Source: Ovis canadensis (taxonomy: Eukaryota; Chordata; Mammalia; Artiodactyla; Bovidae). Taken from it: DNA of 64,000 bases. The stretch covers positions 29,590,501 to 29,654,500 of the forward strand of contig NC_091251.1 in assembly GCF_042477335.2 (NCBI RefSeq). Direction: 5' to 3'. Positions within the stretch are counted from its first letter, which is position 1; each line of letters begins with the position of its first letter. A program made the translations under genes and the position numbers. The notes under the pieces are model-generated. The model worked only from the letters and a program-made list of their open reading frames with translations, was not told the origin of the DNA and did no database searches. Positions 21,425 through 30,540 of the stretch are shown one piece after another.

Positions 21425-21795
21425 CCGTTTCCATTAGTCCCTTACTCCACAACACGGTTTCGTCCTTCACTTATAGTAACAGGCAGCTGCTTCTGCAGGC
21501 TGCAGTGGACACGCTCTCTCCCTGGCCGCCCTCTCCTCTCTCACCTCATGCATCATTACCTCACCCCCCTGTTCCCAGACACATCGTTCTTCTCGCAGCA
21601 TCTTGAAAATCCCGACCTTGTTTCTGATGCAAGGCTGGCTCCTCTGCCTGCAAAGTACTTTCCCTGGAGCCTCACATGGCTGGCCCCAGAACATCATTCA
21701 GTTCTCCAACCAAGTGTTCCCAGCTCAGCGAGGCTTCCCATGAGCACCCTCTGTGAAACACCCCGTCCAGCAGGCCTCCTCTTCCTGCTGATCCT
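21425..21795 (+). repeat. L2 LINE 3' region, sense
   Basis: CTGGCCGCCCTCTCCTCTCTC, AAGGCTGGCTCCTCTGCCTGC, CAAAGTACTTTCCCTGGAGCC, AGTTCTCCAACCAAGTGTTC and AGCGAGGCTTCCC. The order follows L2. The coding trace is decayed. Confidence 0.65.
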
Positions 21796-21821
21796 CCCAC
21801 TCCGCAAGTATGCACTGACTG

Positions 21822-21997
21822 TCTGCTACAGGGTTTCTCAACTTCAGCACTCTTTGTGCTTTGGACTGGGTTGCTCTGTGCTGTGGAGTGGGAGGGGCTG
21901 TCCTGTGCATTGTGAGATGCTGAGCAGCATCCCAGGCCTATATCCGCTAGCTGCCAGGAGCACCCCTTCCCAACTGGGACAACTAAACATGACTGCA
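21822..21997 (+). repeat. hAT-Charlie-type MER fossil, truncated
   Basis: GGGTTTCTCAACTTCAGCACT, GTGGGAGGGGCTGTCCTGTGC, ATTGTGAGATGCTGAGCAGC and ATCCCAGGCCTATATCC. This is the same family as 62634-62872. Its 3' inverted end is missing, replaced by the CHR-2 element at 21998. Confidence 0.75.
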
Positions 21998-22378
21998 GAG
22001 GACTTCCCCAGTGGGCCAGTGGTTAAGACTCTGTGCTTCTGCTTTAGGGGGCACAGGTTTGATCACTGGTCAGGGAACTAAGGGGCTTCCCAAGTGGCGC
22101 TAGCAGTAAAGAACCTGCCTGCCAGTGCAGGAGACATAAAAATATGGGTTCGATCTGTGGGTTGGAAAGATCCCCTGGAGGGCATGGCAACCTACTCCAG
22201 TGTCCTTGCATGGAGAATCCCATGGTCAGAGGAGCCTGGCGGGCTACAGTCCTTAGGGTCACAAAGAGTTGGACATGACTGAGTGATTTAGCATGTACAC
22301 ATGCAAGGAAAAGATCTTATATGCTGCGCGGCATGACCAAAAAAATAAAAATGTAAATGAAATAAAATAAATAAGCTA
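21998..22378 (+). repeat. CHR-2 SINE, split by a Bov-tA
   Basis: Head AGGACTTCCCCAGTGGGCC to CAGGGAACTAAG (21998-22082), resumed at about 22307 with AAGATCTTATATGCTGCGCGGC and an A-rich tail. The Bov-tA at 22083-22305 interrupts it, so CHR-2 is older. Confidence 0.9.
22083..22305 (+). repeat. Bov-tA SINE, sense, nested in CHR-2
   Basis: Head GGCTTCCCAAGTGGCGCTAG to GCAGGAGACATAAAAAT, body TGGCAACCTACTCCAGTG to GTTGGACATGACTGAG. A possible degenerate target duplication is GGAACTAAG (22074-22082) against GGAAAAG (22307-22313). Confidence 0.93.
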
Positions 22379-22738
22379 CAGGGCAGGGGTATAAGAGAAA
22401 TAAAAATAAATGCCTGCCGACATCGTCAAGTGTACTCTGGGGATCAGCCCTGGTTGGGAACCACGCTCTTCAAAAAGCTTGGGATACATCAGTGAATAAA
22501 ACAGATCCCATCATCAGCATCTCTCTGTCCCAATCCCCTGGCCTTCGTGGGAGGAGATGGACAATGAATGTAATGAAGTAAATTGTGTCTATTCTAGAAA
22601 ATGACAACTGCTATGGGAAATAATACAACAAGTCAATGGTGCTGGAGCAGGTATAGTTTTAGAGGATTGTTAGGGCAAGCTTTGTCCAAAAGGTCCTTTA
22701 CAGTGACTATTATTTTTTTGTTTAATCATTGAGTGTAT
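22379..22738. repeat. Ancient repeat relic, family uncertain
   Basis: 22480-22560 contains ACATCAGTGAATAAAACAG, ATCCCATCATCAGC and GGGAGGAGATGGACAATGAATG, matching the common old mammalian repeat seen also at 61900-62050. The rest is unique. Confidence 0.35.
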
Positions 22739-22918
22739 TATGACATAAAATTATATCAGAATCTTGTTTACTTGTTTGCTGTCTACCTTCTCCCCTAGAA
22801 AGTAAGCTCTATGAGGGCCGAAAATGTTTCTATTCTGTTCAACATTTTACAGCCAATACCTAGGACAGTGCTGGGCCCAGAATCGTACTTATAAATATGT
22901 AGGTCAATTTTAGGGACT
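22739..22918 (+). repeat. L2 LINE 3' end, sense
   Basis: CCCCTAGAAAGTAAGCTCTATG, AGGGCCGAAAATGTTTC and TACCTAGGACAGTGCTGGGC are the characteristic terminal L2 blocks. Confidence 0.8.
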
Positions 22919-23349
22919 GAGAACATGAGGCAAATAAGAGCTAAGCAGACAGCTTTTAGTCCCAGCCCTGGTGTTGACAGATATCCCTTACCTCCATGTT
23001 CCACCCACAGGCAATACTGAGGCTTTCCCTGTGCTAATTGATTCCACTGGTAATAAAGAAGTTCAATAATTTATTTAGTTTGTACTCAGAGATGTTTTTA
23101 AATACCTAATTCTTTGGGTAGAATATTAGCCTTCTTCTGATCAGGGCTAACCTGACCACAAAGCCTCTTGCCAGGGAAAGTGCCCTTCATCCTGACAAAT
23201 CACTTTCCACCCTGACATTATCTTTTTTGGAAGAGAAGGCCAAGGCTCCCTGTCATTGAAGGTGTTCAGGGTGGTCCCCACCACTACCCTACGACTACTC
23301 TACCCTGTAGAAGGGACTCGAGCCCTGGAAGGTGGTGACAGAGGATGAA
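22919..23349. other. Unique stretch
   Basis: No element or gene recognised. Confidence 0.35.
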
Positions 23350-23495
23350 TGATTCAAAGCTTTAGTGCTCATCAAAATCACCCGGAGGGTCCCACCCCGA
23401 GATTCTGACTTAGTAGCCTGGAGAGGCATGCCAGGCCAGATGATGCCCCGTGTGGCTCTTCCAGGGACCAGTGTGAGAGCGCTGCTCTAAAGGAC
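23350..23495 (+). repeat. MER5A-like DNA transposon fossil
   Basis: AAAGCTTTAGTGCTCATCAAAATC, ACCCGGAGGGTC, CCCACCCCGAGATTCTGAC, TTAGTAGCCTGG and GACCAGTGTGAGAGC match the MER5A palindromic layout. Much decayed at the right end. Confidence 0.65.
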
Positions 23496-24089
23496 CCACA
23501 GCTTCTCTCACGCCCGAAGTTCTGCTGATCCTTCCTTCCAGGCCCAAGATGCAGCTCCCTAGGTCCTGCCCATTCCTTGTCTTCTGTTAACTTTGAATTT
23601 GTCTTCTCCTGACATCTTCCATGGCCTTGCCTGGGGTCTTAACCATCTCATTTTCCCCTGGTATCCTCCCCTTCTTAAAAAAAATAATTCCAGTCTTAGT
23701 CACAAAGTGAGGGATTCTTTTCAAAGCCAAAGGTCTATACTGACCTCTGCTGTGAAGGATGTGAGGCCAGGAGACCCTCTGCTCCCAAGGAGGTACTATT
23801 TGCATGGAGAGACTGGCATATGGATTTGGAACCCTAGAGAAGGATCAGAGATATCCCGTAAGGAATTGACAAGCACAGAAGGAAAAGCTGGCCTCCTTCC
23901 AGGGAAGGAGCACACTTCGTGGTGTGGCTAATCTCGGAGGGTTCCAGGGGAAGGTGTGATGTGAGCTGAGCTCGGTACAATTAAAAAAAAAGCAACTATG
24001 GGGTTGAGCCGTATGAAATTGCTGCTGTGCAAGACCTGTTGGCCCACAAAACCTGAAATTTTATATGGCTCAATCTAAAAGGATTATTT
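23496..24089. other. Unique stretch
   Basis: No repeat recognised. A 112-codon plus-strand frame at 23593-23931 overlaps here; it has no domain, no splice context and unremarkable composition. Confidence 0.35.
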
Positions 24090-24218
24090 TCATGTCTTCT
24101 ATGTGTCAGTTATATTATCCTCATTTTGTAGAAAAATTGGAGCCCAGAAAGATTAAATAAGCTGTCCAATGACACAGAGAGAGAGAAACAGGAACCCACT
24201 GATAAAACTCCACACCCT
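24090..24218 (-). repeat. MIR fragment, antisense
   Basis: GTGTCAGTTATATTATCCTC, ATTTTGTAGAAAAATTGGAGC, CAGAAAGATTAAATAAGCTG and TCCAATGACACAGAG. Confidence 0.6.
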
Positions 24219-24231
24219 TGTTGTAAGGTTT

Positions 24232-24352
24232 CTCTAGCTCGGTGGGTCTCACGCTTTGGAGAAAACATCCAAATCCCTCTGACCACTCAGTCCCCTCCCA
24301 CAGAGGCCCAGTGCCTTCAGGTGGTGGTGCTGAGAATCTGCATTTCTTGGTG
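24232..24352. repeat. Probable MER5-type DNA transposon fossil
   Basis: GGTGGGTCTCACGCTTTGGAG and GCTGAGAATCTGCATTTCTTGG match the outer parts of the MER5A group, with the middle decayed. Confidence 0.4.
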
Positions 24353-24692
24353 CATTACTGGTTTAAGTAGACAAGATAGAAGAAGACACCCTTGAAGGGG
24401 TGAGCGAAGGTGCAAGGATGGGCAGAGCCCCCAAAGTGGGAGTGGGCATGGTTTGTGCCAGCGAGAGCAGGGACAGTGAACCTGAGTAGGGGTGGAGGGA
24501 GCAGGTTGGAACCCTGGCTATGGAGGCTATGGAGGGTATCAGGCATGGGCTATCTCCTTCCTTTTGGTCCCCACATCTCTACCTCCCACCTTGCCCCATG
24601 CAAGGAGATAGCATCCAACAGCATCAGCCCACAGAACTCAGAAAGGGTTGTTAGCCTAGATAATTTCCCCAGAGCCACTGATCCCTTCTGCG
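24353..24692. other. Unique stretch
   Basis: No element recognised. Open frames on both strands are short and featureless. Confidence 0.35.
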
Positions 24693-24956
24693 GAGCATGA
24701 TAGACCCTATTTCATAAAGAAGACATGAATGGCTGTAATCAGATACAATGTTTGTGACGCTGAACAAAATGAGCAAAGGAAAAAAATATGCAGCCAGGCT
24801 ATAATTATGGGTGTAATATTTCAGCCCATTAGCAAAAAATATCTCAGAAACCTGCTGCCCCGCCTTCTCAGCTAAAAAATTGGATGCTAAGCTGGTGAAG
24901 GCAAACAGAGAGAGCAGAGCACTGAAGCAGAGGCCTAATTAATTGCATATACAGTG
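24693..24956. promoter_or_regulatory. Candidate conserved non-coding element
   Basis: Repeat-free island with GGCTGTAATCAGATACAATG, TGTTTGTGACGCTGAAC, GCTATAATTATGGGTG, CAGCCCATTAGC, CTAAAAAATTGGATGC and GGCCTAATTAATTGCATATAC. Several homeodomain (TAATTA, CATTAG) and POU/octamer-like (TGCATAT) cores lie within 260 bases. It ends at a T-run (24957-24970). Confidence 0.35.
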
Positions 24957-25098
24957 GTTTTTTTTTTTTTGGCTGGCAGTGGCTTCTGACAATTCTGGGC
25001 CTTTTGCTGCATCAAGTAAAAAAAGATTGTTTTTCCTAGCAGGGCTGCTCTGAGGACTTCTAGACACTGGTCCCTCTTCCTCAACCCTGCCCAATACT

Positions 25099-25106
25099 AG
25101 TCAAGG

Positions 25107-25151
<45 letters not shown>

Positions 25152-25371
25152 GTTGCTTCAGTCACTTCTGACTGTGCGACCCTAAGGGCTGTGGCCTGCC
25201 AGGCTCCTCTATCCATGAGAGTTCTCCAGGCAAGAGTACTGGAATGGATTGCATGCCTTCCTCCAGGGGATCTTCCTGACCCAGGAATCAAACCTGCGTC
25301 TCTTATGTTTCTGCAGGGGCAGGCAGGTTCTTTACCACTAGCACCACCTGGGAAGCCCAGTCAAGGACATG
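25099..25371 (-). repeat. Bov-tA SINE with (GT)n tail and 13-bp TSD
   Basis: AGTCAAGGACATG at 25099-25111 is repeated exactly at 25359-25371. Between them lie a (GT)n run of about 39 bases (25111-25149) and an antisense Bov-tA (GAAGTTGCTTCAGTCAC to TAGCACCACCTGGGAAGCC). Because the duplication encloses both, the microsatellite is the SINE's 3' tail. Confidence 0.95.
25111..25149. repeat. (GT)n microsatellite
   Basis: Pure dinucleotide run of about 19.5 units; the minus strand reads (CA)n. It lies at the 3' end of the antisense Bov-tA and within its target duplication. Likely length-polymorphic. Confidence 0.97.
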
Positions 25372-25419
25372 CCACTTACCAAACACTTGGCAAATTTAGG
25401 AGTTTTGGTGTAATAATAA

Positions 25420-25525
25420 CTATACTTGGTTGCTTGCTCTGTACGAGGTACAGTGATAAAGCTTTACAAAATCTCATTTTTCCCTTTGGGAGCAAGGTAA
25501 AGTGATGCAATGGATATTGTTGATG
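25420..25525 (-). repeat. MIR fragment, antisense
   Basis: TTGCTCTGTACGAGGTACAG, TGATAAAGCTTTACAAAATC and TCATTTTTCCCTTTGGG match the 3' half of antisense MIR. Confidence 0.5.
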
Positions 25526-25838
25526 AACTTCAGGTCCCTTGCCAACAGCACCTGTGACTATCTTTGGGTGCCTACTTGTGAGCCACTGAAGTCATCTTGG
25601 CTGAGTACAGAGAGCTCCTACACCCTGGGGGCCAGGTGTTGGATTGTGGCCCAGTCCCCTCAGCTTGCATATCCTCTATGGAACTTTGTAGGAACTCTCC
25701 ACCCTGCCTGCCTCCCTCCCTCCGCATCCTGATCCCCTACTCCCTGAGGTCTTCCCTGGAGTTGTTTCTTTATAAATCACTTGCACATTATTCCTTAGCT
25801 CCCACTATGCTTCTGGGGAGTCAGCCTCAGACAGGGAG
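25526..25838. other. Unique stretch, possible L2 trace
   Basis: TCCCTGAGGTCTTCCCTGGAG near 25740 resembles an L2 block, but the remainder gives no support. No gene recognised. Confidence 0.3.
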
Positions 25839-25958
25839 GATTAATTACCACTCTTTTTCCAGAAAGGAAACTGCAGTTCAGAGGGGATTGTAACCCAACT
25901 CAGGGAACTCAGTAAGAAATGGGGGGCTGGGGTTTGACTCCTTGATTTCTGATCCCAT
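25839..25958 (-). repeat. MIR fragment, antisense
   Basis: CCAGAAAGGAAACTGCAGTTC, AGAGGGGATTGTAACCC and GGGGTTTGACTCCTTG are antisense MIR blocks. Confidence 0.5.
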
Positions 25959-26084
25959 TTGGCCTCCATGTGTAAACACGGCACGTGCCCCCACACCCTA
26001 GCCCCTCGTCCCTAGGATCTGTATGCGATTGGGGCAGGTTGATGGGTCAGCAGCCTCCGTCCTAGGTTCTGGAAATGGACAATG

Positions 26085-26150
26085 TCTGGGTAAATCTGAT
26101 AATTAGATCCATGCCTTTGTTCCTGGGCCTCTCTAATTACCTGCCTTTTA
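26085..26150. other. Short AT-rich unique block with homeodomain cores
   Basis: TCTGATAATTAGATCCATGC and CCTCTCTAATTACCTGCC give two TAATTA-type cores within 60 bases, in sequence with no recognised repeat. Too short to judge. Confidence 0.2.
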
Positions 26151-26184
26151 CCTCAGGCTCACCAAACTCTGCAGGAGTCCTGTG

Positions 26185-26368
26185 TATGCATGTATTCATT
26201 TAGTCATTTATTTACTCTTGCAGTCACCTACCCATCTAACCTCATCCATTCGGCTAACCCCGCCCATTCATCTAACACCTACCATCTACCCATCCATCTG
26301 TCATCCCATCTGTCCATTCATCCATCCACTCTCTCATCCATCCATGTATTCACCTATCCATTCACAGC
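26185..26368. repeat. Degenerate (CATC)n / (ATCC)n tract
   Basis: Repeated CATCCATC-, CCATTCATC- and CATCTAAC-type tetranucleotides (for example TTCATCCATCCACTC and CATCCATCCATG) with many substitutions. Open frames across it are rich in H/P/S/T because of the unit. Confidence 0.85.
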
Positions 26369-26479
26369 CCCCAGTAACATTCTAGCAGGGGACATGGATT
26401 TATTCAGAAGTCAATTGCCATACCTTGGGATCTGTGCCCCATGGGAGAATGTATAGGATACTAGGGGCTCATAGGAGGG

Positions 26480-26797
26480 ATACCTGATCCAGCCAAACTT
26501 CCCAAGGCACCTGAACTGGGATCTGGCAGGTAAATAGTGAAGAGAAGAGAGGAATAGGTAGATTGTCCCAGACAGAGAGGAGAGCAGGTATGACACAATC
26601 CAATGGCCAGAGGTGAGTGAGCGTGTGAAAGGTTCTAAGGAATGAAGCACGTTCATCTAGCTGGTCTTATGTGAGGGGAGGAGGTGAGAGATGAGGCTCG
26701 AGTAGCTGGCTGGGGCCAGTTGTGCAGGACATTGCTTTTGAGTGAAGGAGAGGATTGGGAGTGAAGAGCAGTGGGTGCCTCCAAAGAGTCTGGGGTG
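26480..26797. repeat. Ancient repeat, left part, split by Bov-tA
   Basis: CAGGTAAATAGTGAAGAGAAG, GAGGAGAGCAGGTATGACAC, GAGTGAGCGTGTGAAAGG and GGGCCAGTTGTGCAGGAC are diverged versions of a common mammalian repeat. It resumes after the Bov-tA at 27007. Confidence 0.4.
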
Positions 26798-27006
26798 GTG
26801 TTGGTTTAGTCACTAAGTCCTGTCCGACTCTTGTGACCCCATGGACTGTTAGCCCGCCAGGCTCCTCTGTCCATGGGATTCTCCAGGCAAGAATACTGGA
26901 GCGGGTTGCCATTTCCTTCTCCAGGGGATCTTCCCAACCCAGGAATGGAATCTGGGTCTCCTGCATTGCAGGCAGATTCTTTATCAACTGAGATACAAGG
27001 GAAGCA
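26798..27006 (-). repeat. Bov-tA SINE, antisense
   Basis: TTTAGTCACTAAGTCCTGTCC, CCCATGGACTGTTAGCCC, AAGAATACTGGAGCGGGTTG, then TTCTTTATCAACTGAGATAC. The usual GAGCCACC head is mutated to GAGATACAAG. Confidence 0.92.
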
Positions 27007-27262
27007 GTAGGGGAATATCAGGAGCAGGTTTGTATGTTTTAGAAGGCCACTCTGAGAAGAAGGGATGGGAGGAAGGGGCCAGCAGTGGGACTGTGGTTGG
27101 GGAGGGGGTACCACTTGCCAGGGTGGCAGTGCCACGTGATGCTGATGGAGACAGGGGCTGCTGCTGTTGCAGGGGGAAGGAGAGAAGTGAAGTTTTGCGC
27201 CAAGAGGAGAGAGAATTAGAAGTGGGTGGGATTTGGTGATTGATTGGGCATGGGAGGCAGGG
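27007..27262. repeat. Ancient repeat, right part
   Basis: TTTGTATGTTTTAGAAGGCC, ACTCTGAGAAGAAGGG and AGTGGGACTGTGG continue the sequence interrupted at 26797, consistent with one older element. Confidence 0.35.
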
Positions 27263-27349
27263 AGAGAGAAAGTGAAGGGTGATTGCCTTTTTCCGGCCTG
27301 TGTGGTGGGGTGAGCGGAAGTGGAACTAACCAAGTCCCAGAGGGAAAGC

Positions 27350-27524
27350 AGGTGGGTAATGCAGGAGACCTGGGTTTGTTTGCTGGGTCAGGAAGATCCC
27401 CTGGAGAAGAGAATGGCTACCCGTTCCAGTATTCTTGCCTGGAGAATCCCATGGACAGGGGAGCCTGGCAGGCTACAGCCCATGGGGTCATAAAGAGTCA
27501 GACACAACTGGGTGATTAAGCACA
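27350..27524 (+). repeat. Bov-tA SINE, sense, 5'-truncated
   Basis: GGTAATGCAGGAGACCTGGG is the tail of the tRNA-like head. The body runs from TCAGGAAGATCCCCTGGAG to AGTCAGACACAACTGGG. The first 40 or so bases of the head are missing. Confidence 0.9.
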
Positions 27525-28240
27525 GGACATGAGGCTGGAGGTCTGGTGCTTAGTTTGGGGCAGGTTGAGTCTGAGCAGCCCCTGGGGCTTTCAAGTAGGG
27601 TTGTTCAGAAGATAATTTGATATCTAGGCCTGAAGCCCCAGACAGAGACAGGCACTGAGAGCAGAGAGGTAGGTAAGGGACTTGCCTGGTGACACATTGG
27701 ATAGGACGCCCTCCTCGGTCAGTTCCATATGCCCCATGGTAAACAAAAAGATGTAAGTGTGACCACCACCCCTCGGAGTAGATGGGAAGGGCCAGGGGGG
27801 TGTGCGGACTGAGAAGGAGTGAGCCCGCTGTCTTCTGCCAGATACCTCAACGCTGACTGCCTCCCTGAGCAGTGGGCATCTCCCTTCTGGACTCCACTCC
27901 ACACATGGACCGCCTTCCTAGGCTCGCTCCACTCTCCAACAAGCACTGGGTGCCTGGTCTCTGTGCATCAGAGCTTCCTCCCGTTGGCCCCTTTCCCCAG
28001 AGCCCACTGGGCAGCAGTTACGTGGGTCAAGTCTGGATGCGTTTCTCTGCTTACCATGGGACGGCCTCTCCTTCGGGAGGGTTCTTTTGCATGAAGGAAG
28101 AAAGAGATATTGCTCTTCCCTGTGTGGCTGCTCACCAGAGCTGGAGGGGAGTAAGCATGCTTGTGTACTTGGAAGCTCAGGGGTCGACCTCTCTCCACCA
28201 CTGCTTTTTAGAAATGTCTTTAATTATTCAACAACTATGG
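27525..28240. other. Unique stretch
   Basis: About 0.7 kb with no recognised repeat. Frames up to 130 codons (27872-28264) show no domain or splice context. Confidence 0.35.
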
Positions 28241-28908
28241 GCACACTGTAAAAAAGATATATAGCTCAGAACAGAAACAAATAAATATGATAGACTTCCT
28301 GCCCCTCATCCTGCTAGTGTTTTTACTTCACACTCTAGTGACAATTATCTTTCCAGATTTCACACTACACACACACACACACACACACACACATACTATG
28401 TCATGCTCATCAATTGGTTTTTTGGGTTTATAAAAATGTACTAGACATATTTCTACATCAAAATGTATATAGCTCAACTTTCCACTTTTCCTTTTTCCTA
28501 TAAAAATCATACAAGTTTATGGTAGAAGATGTGGAAATTCAGAAAAATATATAAAAAAAAGAAAACCCAAATCTGCCAGCATCCTAAAATCTCATTACCC
28601 AAAGATAATGATTAACATTGAGGAAAACACATAAAATTTACTTTCACTGGACAATATTAGAAGAAGAAACTAATGTTAGAAAGCACTATGGAACTTCAAG
28701 TAGATTTCCCTTCAAAATAAGAGACATTAATCCTTACACATTTCTAAACTTTAAGTTAAATTGAGAAGTTTAAGCTGTAATGTTTTATTTTAATGATATG
28801 ATTTCTAGTTTCTTAATGATTGCTAGTTTAGGAAGAAAATAAAGATTTCTCTGGTAAAAATCAAAAGGTACAACTGCTTTCTAAACAAACAGACTAAACT
28901 CATCTATC
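28241..28908 (-). other. AT-rich stretch, possible 3' UTR of a minus-strand retrocopy
   Basis: No repeat family is certain. It lies directly downstream, on the minus strand, of the coiled-coil pseudogene and across the L1 insertion. It looks like long 3' UTR sequence and includes a (CA)n run (28367-28393). A TTTTTT run on the minus strand near 28248-28253 could mark its left end. This is inference; the parent gene is unknown. Confidence 0.25.
28367..28393. repeat. (CA)n microsatellite
   Basis: Pure (AC)n run of about 13.5 units between CACACT and ATACTATG. Confidence 0.95.
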
Positions 28909-28924
28909 TATGCATATATTTTTA

Positions 28925-29118
28925 TTTTTTTGTTTTTTTTGTTTTTTGTTTGTTTTTTTTTTAAATTTTAAAATCTTTAATTCTTACATGCATTCCCAAA
29001 CATGACCCCCCCTCCCACCTCCCTCCCCACAACATCTCTCTGGGTCATCCCCATGCACCAACATGTATACTATCATGTAAGAATTGAATCGCCAGTCCAT
29101 GTCTGACGTAGGGTGCAG
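28925..29118 (-). mobile_element. L1 3' end with 5' inversion and 16-bp TSD
   Basis: The T-rich run (28925-28962) is the antisense poly-A tail, followed by the antisense ruminant L1 3' UTR (AAATCTTTAATTCTTACATG to GTCATCCCCATGCACC). At about 29058-29061 the sequence flips: ACATGTATACTATCATGTAAG to GTCCATGTCTGACGTAGGG runs in the sense orientation. TATGCATATATTTTTA at 28909-28924 recurs exactly at 29119-29134. This is the signature of twin-primed reverse transcription with a 5' inversion. Confidence 0.93.
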
Positions 29119-29134
29119 TATGCATATATTTTTA

Positions 29135-29472
29135 AATTAAAAATAATTTTTTTAAGGAGGCCTACTGTTAGGATAACTTGTCAAGATAAATTATTGACAT
29201 ATTCAATCACTTTCAAAAAGAACAAACACATCAGGAAGAAATAATTATCACTTACTCTTGATACAAAACCACACAGATGATGTGTGAGCCCCAGGCATTC
29301 AACAGTTACCAGCCTCTTCCCACAGTACCTGACCAATGGCAGCTTGGCTCTGTGGAATGAGAAAGCACAATTTCCTACACTTCTTTAAAGGCTCAGAATC
29401 ATGCCACAATTTAGATCACATTTTATCTGGGGTGTGACTTTCATGTACAGTTCATTGCCTTTCCCAGAGTCA
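29135..29472 (-). other. Probable 3' UTR of the coiled-coil retrocopy
   Basis: Read on the minus strand this follows directly from the stop of the coiled-coil pseudogene (29473-29475) and has no intron-like or repeat content. Attribution to the same retrocopy is by position only. Confidence 0.3.
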
Positions 29473-29788
29473 CTAATTACCTTTCTTATCCTTGTTGCTC
29501 AGAAGTGCTGCACGCCTTAATTCCATGACGGTACTCAGCATCCTAGCGTATTCCTCATAGGATTGACTAATACTGTTTTCTTTGAGGTTGTTCTTCACAG
29601 ACTCTTCTGATGTCTCGTTCTGATTGGAGCTAATTGCTCATTAGGCCAGCTTCACAGCTGTCCTCCTGGTATTTCTTTTCGTTGTTCTCCTGGATTAGTT
29701 CTATGACTTCTGGAGTCTGTTGTCTTCTTTCTTGGATTCTGTTTTCATTTTTCTGGGGTACATCCTCAAGGCATTTTTTCAGAAAATG
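29473..29788 (-). pseudogene. Unidentified coiled-coil protein retropseudogene, C-terminal part
   Basis: On the minus strand from 29788 the frame reads HFLKKCLEDVPQKNENRIQE, then TPEVIELIQENNEKKYQED, CEAGLMSN and stops at 29630-29632. A shift of frame near 29640 opens SSNQNETSEESVKNN, then SQSYEEYARMLSTVMELRRA and SNKDKKGN, and stops at 29473-29475. The composition (K/E/Q/N-rich, heptad-like) suggests the C-terminal coiled coil of a real protein, broken by one frameshift. I do not recognise the parent gene. No introns are visible, which favours a processed copy. It is head to head with the RAC1 pseudogene. Confidence 0.6.
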
Positions 29789-30059
29789 TGGAGTCCCACT
29801 CCAGAGCCTGGGAACAGCAGAACCGTAGAGGGGTGGGGAAGATAGATGTGAGTGGAGAGGCTACTTCCTGTTTCTCTGCAGTTTTCCCCAGGTTTGGGTG
29901 GTGGCCGTTGTTGGGCTCCAGCTTTCAGTCGGGGGAGGGAAGACGAGGTGGTGTGGACCATGGTCCCAGGCACCCTGTCCTCCACCACCCTCCACCTCAT
30001 GGTGAGCTTGCTGCTTCTCACCGCAGTGTATCTGCTGCTGGGCTCAGTGAGCGGTCCAG
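29789..30059. other. Unassigned segment between two retrocopies
   Basis: Relatively GC-rich sequence joining the coiled-coil remnant and the RAC1 start. It could be 5' parts of either retrocopy. A plus-strand frame (from 29852) includes a hydrophobic run, MVSLLLLTAVYLLLG, that resembles a membrane segment. Minus-strand frames are also open. I see no match to the RAC1 5' UTR beyond the last 20 or so bases. Confidence 0.3.
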
Positions 30060-30540
30060 GGGCCGGCCGTCAGGTGCGTGGTGGTGGGAGAGCTAGCTAC
30101 AGGGAAAACTTGCCTACTGATCAGTTATGCAAGCAATGCATTTCTTGAAGACTATATCCCCACTGTCATTCTGCTAATGTCATGGTAGATGGAAAATCAG
30201 TGAATCTGGCCGTATGGGATATAGCTGGTCGAGAAGATTTTGATAGATTATGTCCCCTGTCCTATCTACAAACAGGTATTTTCTTCGTTTGCTTTTTTCT
30301 TGTAACATCTGCATCACTGGAAAATATTTGTGCGAAGTGTTACCTTGAAGTGTGATATCATTGTCCCTAAACTGCTATCATCCTGATGGGGCTAAACTTG
30401 ACGGTAGAAATGATAAAGCCAATGACTGAGAAACAGAGGAGAACAAGCTGATTATTGTCACCTACCTGCAGGGCTTAGCTATGGCGAAAGAGATCTGGGC
30501 TGTGTAATACCTGGAGTGCTTGGCACTCAAGACAATGTTT
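30060..30540 (+). pseudogene. RAC1: RAC1 processed pseudogene, segment 1 (coding part)
   Basis: Translates as the Rho-family GTPase RAC1 from near its first codons: CVVVGE, then [10 protein letters not shown] (P-loop region), [27 protein letters not shown] (altered DTAGQ switch II) and, after frame changes, LAMAKEI and YLECLAL. Lesions include loss of the start ATG, a 10-base deletion that removes the switch I core, frame changes through the middle, and a TAA in the sequence corresponding to VKYLEC (about 30507-30509). It spans exon borders of the parent without introns. It cannot make a functional GTPase. The copy is interrupted at 30541. Confidence 0.93.

Noticed and set aside
22083..22305. 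tRNA gene
   Set aside because: The tRNA-like text is the head of Bov-tA (here and elsewhere) and of CHR SINEs; no complete cloverleaf tRNA gene is seen.
30060..30540. Functional Rho-family GTPase gene
   Set aside because: The sequence is RAC1-derived but has a lost start, a switch I deletion, frame changes, a stop and inserted transposons.
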